A DNA stretch of 64,000 nucleotides. Origin: Bromus sterilis (Eukaryota; Streptophyta; Magnoliopsida; Poales; Poaceae). Under the pieces are notes generated by a model that was not told the origin of the DNA, ran no database searches, and saw nothing but the letters and a program-made list of their open reading frames with translations. The stretch covers positions 126,460,501 to 126,524,500 of the forward strand of contig OX465596.1 in the NCBI GenBank assembly GCA_950022295.1, written 5' to 3'. A program made the position numbers and the translations under genes. This document shows positions 57,654-64,000 of the stretch, piece after piece. Position 1 is the stretch's first letter, and every line of letters begins with the position of its first letter.

Positions 57654-58056
57654 TAATACATCCCAAACGTATCTATAATTTCTGCTTGTTCCATGCATAT
57701 ATGGGTGACTTTTCTATATGTTTTGCTACACTTTCATACCTTTTTCAACATATTTGGACTAACCTACTTACTCAATGCCCTAGTGATACGTCCCAAACGT
57801 ATTTATAATTTTTGTTTGTTCCATGCTTATTTGGGTGACATTGCTATGTGTTTTGCCACACTTTCTTACCTTTTTACCCATATTTGGACTAACCTACTAA
57901 CTCAGTGCACCCAGTGCCATTTTCTGTCTGCTGATGTCTGTGAATTGCAGGTTTATACCCATATTTACGGTGCCCAAATAATCCAAGAAAAATATAAAAA
58001 AAATCAGCGTTCCAGAAGACTCAGAAGGCCCGAAGGATTGCCGAAGGGGCCCCACC
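57654..58056 (+). repeat. Two truncated Athila-like LTR starts in tandem
   Basis: Fragment 1 (57654-57783) and fragment 2 (57784-58056) both follow the LTR start TGATACGTCCCAAACGTAT (fragment 1 begins TAATACATCCC) and the CTAACCTACT.ACTCA.TGC block. They belong to a relative of the LTRs at 5428 and 14306. Fragment 2 is interrupted at 58056 by the right-hand Copia. Confidence 0.75.
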
Positions 58057-59322
58057 TATAAGAGCAAGTTTCCCCCCCGAAGGTTTTGGAGATTGTTGGA
58101 CAAAGCAGTAGAGGAACTAATATTGCTTTTGAGTATAAACAGAAACTTAGGTTCTGAAATAATGGAGTTTGCTGGTAGAAGCTCGAAGGACAACTCACTG
58201 CAGCGAAGCTGCAGTCCAATACCGAAGCCTTTGAAGGAAGACGACCCCTAAAAATTTCGTCGAGAAAGAAGATGCTCTCGAGTAAAAGCGCAACGAGGAG
58301 AAAGCTGAAGCTGGACGAGGACTTAGTATTTTTTCTAGTTTCTCTTTCATTTTCTTGAGTCGTAGGAAAAACCGTACTATCAAGAGGGGCTTGCTAGTTG
58401 AAATCTTAGTCAAAGTGAATTTGCTCTACTCAACCTGAAACCCAAAGATAGCCTGCCGAGAGAAATATTACTGAGTCGAGTAATAGCTCGAAGGTAAATT
58501 CATCGCACTTGGTGCCTTCGAGAGAGAACTCGTTCGGTAAGTCAGCTTACTTGCTCTGCAAGAAAAGTTGTGCAGTGATTGAAAATCCGACCGTTTTGGA
58601 CACGCGTCAAGCGGTTGCATCGGGTCACTTCAGTCATTTCACTCATCGGGATCGCCACCTATAAATACCTCGCACCTACCCTACATTTGCGGTTGGTTGC
58701 TCCACTGAATATTCTGAGACAGAAGAGCTGTGAGCTTCCCGAGAAAGATATCGAGAGAAAACCAAAACCCAAGTCCAAACTGAGTTGAGCTATTCACTGA
58801 GACTTAGGTTGATATTATCCTATCTTTTTTTCTTGGATGTCTGCAAGCCTCCTAGACGGTTAGGAGTTGCCTATCAAGAAGTCGAAGAGTAATTGTCACT
58901 GCTGAAGGAAGTCTGTCAAGGTTTCGGAGATGTATTGAATCATCTACCCCGAGTAAAAACTGGACATGCTCGAGGAATTTGTTGCAGTGGAGAATAGGAC
59001 GGAGGGAGTTTTGCTCCAGGTGTTCAATCACCAGTCCGTCCAACCAGAAGGAGCACTTTGCAGAGTGTGAACTGGTTTACCAAACATCGCAGTGTCAGTC
59101 TCGTTTTCTTACTCACCCTTACATTCAGTATTTACTCTATTGCCTTTTTGCCTTTGATGTTTCCCCTCGTCCCCATTCCTTTGACTTAGATAAGTTCTTT
59201 GTAGTTGCAATTCCTTCGAGATTCCTTCTGTCCTTCACAGTTTGCATTATTTCCTTCTAAGTTCCGTAGTTTTTAGAAGTGATCATTCACCCCCTCCCCC
59301 TCTGATCATTCTTGAGCTTTCA
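58057..59322 (+). repeat. 5' LTR of second Copia (1266 bp)
   Basis: Starts TATAAGAGC where the other copy has TGTAAGAGC, and ends ..GAGCTTTCA. TATA box CTATAAATAC at 58659. The CCCCCTCCCCCTCTGATCA block near its end is conserved. Confidence 0.9.
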
Positions 59323-59324
59323 AT

Positions 59325-59336
59325 TGGTATCAGAGC
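59325..59336 (+). other. Primer binding site, initiator tRNA-Met, second Copia
   Basis: TGGTATCAGAGC two bases after the LTR, identical to the site of the other copy. Confidence 0.93.
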
Positions 59337-59392
59337 TAGGCACTCCCTACACTTTGTGTATTTTGTTCTAACCACCTGGAGTGTTTTCAAGA

Positions 59393-60562
59393 TTGTCGTT
59401 TGCAGCTGTTCGCTCGGGGGAACCGATTCCTATTTACAATGGGAAGGACTATCCTTATTGGAAGGGAAAAATGAAGAGGAACATAATGGCCATCAACTCT
59501 GCTGCTTGGGAAATTTTCAAGAGTGGAGTTCAAGTCAAAGATGAAAAAGCTATCGCTCCTGCTGAGGCAAAGAACATGGCTCTTGATTCTGAAGTCTGGG
59601 TATTTATGACGAATCATCTGACTCCAAAAAAATACCATGAGGTCAAGAATATTCCTACGGCCAAAGGTATCTGGGACTATCTCGAGAATATTGGTGAAGG
59701 TGTCTCTACTCAGAAAGATGCTCGCATTGACTCTCTTCAAAGCAAATTCTATCGGTTCAAGCGACACGAGGGAGAAAAAGTTAACTCCATCTACAGCAAA
59801 CTCACCACTTTATCTAATGAGCTGATTTCCCTCGGTGTTTAAGATATCACTAGCCACATAATTGTTAGGACTTTGCTTCGTTCTCTTGATGATTCCTTCG
59901 ATCACATTGTGCTGATGATCAAGGAAATGACTGATTTCGGAAATCTTATCGCTGCTGATATTCTCGAGAGACTTACCACCTTTGAAATGGAAGAAGAAGA
60001 AGAAAAACTTGATGTGAATGGAACTCGAAGGAGATCTCATGCTCTCAAGGCCAAAGCCTCACACCACTCCTCTCCTGAAGCTAGTTCTGACTCTGGAGGT
60101 GCTCCAGATGACCCCGAGAATATTGGAAAAGATCTGGCACCGATAATGAAACGGTTCAACCAATTCCATAGAAATAATTCATCTTCACCGAAGAAAAGTT
60201 ACTCCTCCAGACATTCAAGCAATTCATCACAACATCGTTCATCATGCAGAAACTCTTCAGCGAAAGAGAATTGCTATTACAAATGCAAGAAGACAGGTCA
60301 CTTCATCGCTAATTTTCCTCTCTGGGAAATTCAACATAGATCCAAGAATTCACACAACAACTCGTCGAGCAAGTCGCACCGATCGAGAAAAAACTATGAG
60401 TCGAAGAGATATTATTCAAAATCCAGAAAAAGACAAGAAACATGATTCTGATGATGACAAAAGAAGAAGTATCACAAGAATCGAGAGAGTTCTTCCTCGA
60501 AATCACATTCCTCTCGACGCAAGAATTCTCACCGTGCCAAGGCTTATCTGGGTAAAGAGATT
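59393..60562 (+). pseudogene. Gag of second Copia, first part, degraded
   Basis: Aligns with the minus-strand gag from its first codon, where ATG has become TTG (59393-59395). It keeps GKDYPYWKGKM, SEVWVFMTNHL and LLRSLDDSFDHIVLMIKE. Lesions: TAA at 59840-59842; in the CCHC knuckle (about 60275-60310) one Cys is Tyr and the last is Phe (IANF); a frameshift near 60430. The coding sequence is then cut at 60562 by element D and resumes at 63451. Confidence 0.9.
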
Positions 60563-61007
60563 GACGAGGATTAGCCTCGACAAATACCATGGTCAGGGAC
60601 CCTGGGTTAGATCGTAGAGAAGGAACAGGTTGGCGATACTCGTCGGCTAACAGGAGAAGCACTTCCTACTCGATTGTATTATGCGAGGGGGCGATTACAG
60701 TGGAAGTCTAGGCGAGTTCACTCAAGACCGAGGGTGTAGATTGTAGATTGGATGTCTTGAGGCGTCGCCTCTCCAGCCTTTATATACTAGGCTGGGTCGT
60801 GGGGAGTCCACCTCAGGTTACAAAGATGATTTCCTAAACTATCTTCAACTTGGACGCCAAGTCTTGACATCCTTGTTGGTTGCAGACTCCTATGTCGGTG
60901 CTTTTAGTGGGCCAGTCATGGACCAGTCGAGGATTTTATCGGGATCTCTGTCTTTATACGCACCAGGTATCCTCACACGCAGGAGTCGTGGGGTCTCCCC
61001 CTCGTCA
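60563..61007 (-). repeat. 3' LTR of Tat-like element D (445 bp)
   Basis: TGACGAGG ... CTCGTCA on the plus strand. Contains TTTATATACTAGGCTGGG (TATA region, minus orientation) as in the copies at 8408 and 9570. Confidence 0.87.
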
Positions 61008-61679
61008 GTAGCCCCCGAGTGCCTGGGGGCCTCGAAGAGTCGCGCAGGGACTCGAATCCATCATCGTCCTGCCTTTATATGCGTAGGGAGGCTGCGAGTC
61101 GTTGGTAGTTTTAGCCATGACAATGTTTATTCGAGGGATGATAAGCTAAAAGGGCCTAAGGTAATCGACTGGTCGAGCCTTGGTGAATTGCACTAGTGGC
61201 AAATACCTCAGTAGCCCAATCAAGGTCGTGTCCCTCGACACGAACTTGGAAACGACCAGTGTCTAGAAAAGTCCATGCCGCTGCAGGTCTTATAGGATCA
61301 ATTCCGCCGACCCCAGAAAATAGCCTGAACACATCCGTTATTGCCTCATCTTTCTATCATGCAAGCGCATGGAAAACATCGGGAGTGAAGTGGCGTTGTG
61401 GCAAGTCCCGGCCCGGCCGACTGCGCAGCGGGGTCCTACCTACACGCTAAGCTTGCGTGGCATCTGGGTACAGCGAGTCGCAGCCCATTCATCAATTTTA
61501 TAGAGGCACGAAGCCTAATTAGAGATGCACCCACTTGGAATAAACAATCAAGTGAGTTGTTAGTAGTCACTCGCGGAGTTTTTTGCGAGCTCGAGCGAGG
61601 AGTCGACAAGAATGTGCCCACTCGTGTGCTCGTCGAGCGCGTGGGTAAGTTATCTTCGAGTCTTGTGAATAGCCACTCG
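61008..61679 (-). other. 3' untranslated internal region of element D
   Basis: Starts GTAGCCCCCGAGTGCCTGGG, the inverted counterpart of the pre-LTR run at 9552-9569. The stretch aligns (reverse complement) with 8870-9569 and includes the conserved CACGCTAAGCTTGCGTGGCA palindromic block (9120s and 61440s). No reading frame is shared between the copies. Confidence 0.75.
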
Positions 61680-61872
61680 AATGCTTCTTCATCTTCTGGG
61701 TGAGGGAGCACCCGAACTCTGGAGATGCGCGAGTGGTCACTTGAGTACATATTTGCCTTCTGGGTGAGGGAGCACCCGAAACTCTGTAGACGCCGTGACT
61801 ACTGTTGATGCCAGTGGTCACTCGAGCACTCCGTTGCCTTCTGGGTAAGGGAGCACCTGAACTCTTGAGTTT
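61680..61872. repeat. Tandem repeat of about 74 bp, three copies
   Basis: TTCTGGGTGAGGGAGCACCC..GAACTCT occurs near 61686, 61757 and 61834, each followed by ..GTGGTCACT.GAG. and similar text. The first copy is the place where copy A inserted in copy B at the left of the window. Confidence 0.75.
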
Positions 61873-62323
61873 TTATATCTTGCTATGTTTCTAATAAAGG
61901 TACTCCCGATGGGAGTAAAAATTTTGGAACAAAAAATCAGGATATTTGGGGCCAAGAAATAGGTAGTTTTATCGGTCTTTATTTTCCAGTTGCTTTTATC
62001 TTGAATCGTTCTTCTTGGGATGCTGCAAGGATAAGCATCGTAATAATTGCTCTTTGGTGACCGATGTGGTGACGTTGCTTGGTCTTCGAACCGTCGCATC
62101 TCGTGATCAGTCATGATGACAGCTTGGACGCTGCGCTGCTGCTGCCCGTTGGATTTCCAAGGCGTGTATGGGAAACACGCGAGATTTGATGTGTCCTTTA
62201 AATAGTGCCGACCGTGGAAAGGCATCTTGTTTGGAATTCGTAACACCCGGTATGTTGGTCTTTGAATTAATCATGGCGCCACCTGGGCTTCTGTGTGTTT
62301 TCCTGGTTTACCCTTGGGTTGTG

Positions 62324-62332
62324 CTATAAATA
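62324..62332 (+). promoter_or_regulatory. TATA box of the B3-domain gene
   Basis: CTATAAATA, 69 bases before the ATG at 62401, with a CT-rich leader in between. It lies on the strand opposite to the retroelement. Confidence 0.6.
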
Positions 62333-62400
62333 CCTATTGTTTGTTTGCTTGGGCTTGGCATCCGCTCTTATCCTCTCTTTCCCTTCTTCTTATTCTTGAT

Positions 62401-63017
62401 ATGGCGCCCAGGAGTGGTGGCGGTGTGGTTGTCCGAGGTCGTGGTCGGCGTGGACGTGGTGGACGCACACCTCGTTCTTCGCACGACGGACGTCGTGGAG
62501 CTACGGCGACGCCTTCTTGTTCTTCCGTGGAGGAGGGTGTTTGGCGCTATGATTTCCTTTTGCGTGTTCTTAGCCGGACCGCTACCCGGATCACTCTTCC
62601 GTTCTTGTTTGCCTCCATTATTTCCAAGCTCAATTTGAGGTGTCTCGAGCTCCATCTTCAAGGGTGTGCTCGATCTTCCTCTTGGGTGGAGCTGGAAGTT
62701 GATAATTCGTTCCTGATTTTTCTTGGATCTGGCTGGAGGGCGTTTTCGCGTCGGCTGAACCTGCGTGACGGGATAGCCTTTGCTGTCGTTTCAATGGCGA
62801 AGATACTCTCACTGTTCGTGCTTTTTATGCCGGTGGCAATCGTCTGGATCCGTACTGGGAGGAAACGAGCAGTGACAGCTCTGGTGGGTCGAGTAATCCT
62901 TCGTCTACTTCTCAAGTGGCTTCATCTTCGGCTGACTCCTCGGCCGCTGATGCTTTCTCTTCTAGTTCTAAGGAGGATCTCAACGTCAAGCCACCCGTCA
63001 AACGGGCGCGTCGGTAG
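62401..63017 (+). pseudogene. B3-domain (REM-like) protein gene inside Tat-like element, 1-base frameshift
   Basis: ATG 62401 (MAPRSGGG) gives an Arg/Gly-rich N-terminus (residues 5-30), then a B3-like fold from about residue 48: FLLRVLSRTATRITLPFLFA, a Ser-Trp-Val-Glu-Leu-Glu-Val strand, then GSGWRAFSRRLNLRDG. A run of three G at 62770-62772 appears to have lost one G: after it the original frame changes into an unrelated one, while the shifted frame continues with B3-typical RFNGEDTLTVRAF, then NRLDPYWEE, a Ser-rich stretch, and a basic KPPVKRARR tail (possible nuclear signal) before TAG 63015-63017. About 205 residues before damage. B3 domains bind DNA in plant transcription factors. Function here is unknown; a role for the retroelement or a captured host gene are both possible. 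A frame extending upstream to 62293 has no ATG and is ignored. Confidence 0.7.
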
Positions 63018-63263
63018 GCAAGGCACCTTGTAGAACTGGAGGGCAGCGACTTGCTTCTTCGCAGGCTTAGTTTTTACTTTGTCTGTGGTGATGCTCGTCA
63101 AGATGTCGGCCGAAAGTGCCAATTATCTCAGCACGAGCACACATGTAGAAGTCATAGTTCCCTGGGATGATTGGTATTGTAAACCTTTTGGCAACCGCTC
63201 GAGTCCCTTTGTAAACTTTGGTGTGTGGTGGAGACTTTGTGCTGACATGTAACTTGAGGTCTT
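63018..63263 (+). other. 3' region downstream of the B3-like gene
   Basis: No supported gene. A minus-strand frame here (MALSADILTS..) has no recognisable content. Repeated TTTGTAA.C/TTTGTAATG strings could serve as polyadenylation-region sequence. Confidence 0.4.
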
Positions 63264-63418
63264 CGAGTCTTTTGTAATGAGAACTGTCCTCGAATCCTAT
63301 GTAATGAGAGTTGTCTTTGAGTCCTTTGTAATGAGAACTGTCCTCGAGTCCTTTGTAATGAGAACTGTCCTCGAGTCCTTTGTAATGAGAACTATCTTCG
63401 AGTCCTTTGAAAACTATC
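63264..63418 (+). repeat. Minisatellite, 27-bp unit, about 5.7 copies
   Basis: Unit TCGAGTCCTTTGTAATGAGA followed by ACTGTCC, with small changes. A unit length that is a multiple of three keeps one frame open through the array (repeating ESFVMRTVL), but no longer gene contains it. Confidence 0.88.
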
Positions 63419-63450
63419 GGGTGCGCGGCTGGGATATTTTCCTTTGTAAT

Positions 63451-64000
63451 GAACTCTGAAGATAAAGCCTCTGGGACTGAAGCTGAATCAAACTCAAATC
63501 TGATTTTTTTTCTGAGTCTGATGGTGTTGCTGGTCTAGCATTTGCTTTGAACAAGGCATCGAGTTCATTCTTCACCAACCAAAGCAGTGAAGATGAAACT
63601 CCAGCTTACTGCTTCATGGCCAAGGCAAATGTATCTTCTTCTAAGAATTCCTACGATACTTCTGATGGATCTTCTTATGAAAGCCACTCTAGGATAAGCT
63701 ATGCCAAACTTGCTAAAATTGCTTCTATCGAACAAGATGAACTAGATTCTCTGAGTGAAACTATTCAAAAATCTGAGACTTTGTTGATCGATGAGATTGA
63801 GAAAGGTCAAACTTTAAAAAATGAGCATGCTTCTCTGATGGAAAAGTACGATGAACTTTCCTCTCATCATGATCTTCTCTCAGTGGACTGCAAGAAGCTA
63901 ACCTACGAATTCCTTCGAAGTAAAATGGCTCTCGAGAAACTGAGGGAGGCTCATGAAGAGTTGGAAAATGTCAATCTCACTCTCATTGCTCAACAGGGCT
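63451..64000 (+). pseudogene. Gag C-terminal part of second Copia, after element D
   Basis: Continues the gag exactly where the minus-strand copy reads MNSEDEASGSEAES (26452). The text SSEDETPAYCFMAKAN, ISYAKLAKIASI and KSETLLIDEIEKGQ matches residues downstream in the other copy. A frameshift in the T-run at about 63507-63514 breaks the first part; from about 63525 to 64000 one frame is open. Coiled-coil-like heptads are visible. It runs off the window. Confidence 0.9.

Larger units (their letters stand above)
60563..63450 (-). mobile_element. Tat-like Gypsy element D, 3' portion, inserted in Copia gag
   Basis: 3' LTR at 60563-61007 (minus orientation), then the 3' internal region reading rightwards. 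61008-61710 is the inverted counterpart of 8854-9569. Beyond it are 74-bp repeats, a B3-domain gene antisense to the element, and a 27-bp minisatellite. No second LTR, primer site, gag or pol is found before Copia sequence resumes at 63451, so the 5' part of D has been lost. The left flank is ..AAGAGAT and the right join is ..TTTGTAAT before GAACTCTG, so there is no target duplication. Confidence 0.75.
58057..64000 (+). mobile_element. Second SIRE/Maximus-type Copia element, 5' part, runs off window
   Basis: 5' LTR, primer site and gag match the minus-strand Copia at 14693-28935 domain for domain. The element is interrupted by element D (60563-63450). It continues to the window end. Sequence divergence and more lesions make it older than the other copy. 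Confidence 0.9.

Noticed and set aside
59242..59544. Plus-strand frame overlapping the Copia LTR end and gag
   Set aside because: It crosses the LTR and primer site in a phase different from gag.
62293..62400. Upstream extension of the B3 gene frame
   Set aside because: No ATG; the TATA box and leader occupy this stretch, and the ATG at 62401 fits.
1..64000. CRISPR arrays, rRNA, tRNA genes, bacterial operons
   Set aside because: The window is plant nuclear DNA. Tandem repeats found (27, 50, 74, 97 and 120 bp) lack spacer structure, and the only tRNA-related strings are retrotransposon primer sites.

Overview
This window is repeat-dominated DNA from a large-genome plant, most likely a Pooideae grass (the wheat, barley, rye or oat group; species not resolved). 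The evidence is nested LTR retrotransposons whose LTRs begin TGATACGTCC..AAACGTATC, a Stowaway MITE, and large Mutator-like elements (MULEs). I see no intact host gene, rRNA, tRNA or CRISPR array. The one long intact reading frame is the gag-pol of a Reina-type chromovirus at 46903-51657.

Layout. (1) 1-7076: a non-autonomous Athila-like Gypsy element, + strand. (2) 7077-10017: two copies of one Tat-like Gypsy family. Copy A (minus strand, LTR 8408-8853) is inserted into copy B (plus strand, 3' LTR 9570-10017). (3) 10018-43910: a very large MULE (MULE1). It carries two convergent degraded genes: an Ulp1-type (C48) protease gene on + (exons 10061-31446, with a second Ulp1-like segment to 33178) and a FAR1-type transposase gene on - (42410-38111). 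MULE1 is broken by an Athila-like solo LTR (14306-30175, TSD GTGAG). That LTR holds a 14.2-kb SIRE/Maximus-type Copia element (14693-28935, TSD AACTT). A separate 3.6-kb solo LTR lies at 33928-37569 (TSD CCTGC). (4) 43919-52552: a second MULE (MULE2) with no transposase. It contains a Stowaway MITE, a 170-bp periodic repeat and a gene fragment that looks captured, split by the Reina element (46531-51829). (5) 52553-58056: unclassified repeats, a Copia LTR and Athila-like LTR fragments. (6) 58057-64000: a second SIRE/Maximus-type Copia, plus strand. Its gag is interrupted at 60563-63450 by a partial Tat-like element D, which carries a frameshifted B3-domain gene antisense to the retroelement.

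How it fits together. From nesting, MULE1 is the oldest scaffold in the centre and the LTR elements came later. Four insertions are supported by exact target-site duplications or a TA site. The SIRE-type Copia elements, the Athila-like LTRs and the Tat-like LTRs each occur at two or more places, so the window records repeated waves of the same families.

The most unusual items are the B3 gene inside the Tat-like element, a strand-biased GTGAACTGCAT motif scattered through non-coding parts of both MULEs, and the Ulp1 catalytic residues split across an intron now 16.2 kb long. All exon boundaries are read by eye from GT/AG sites and reading frame.
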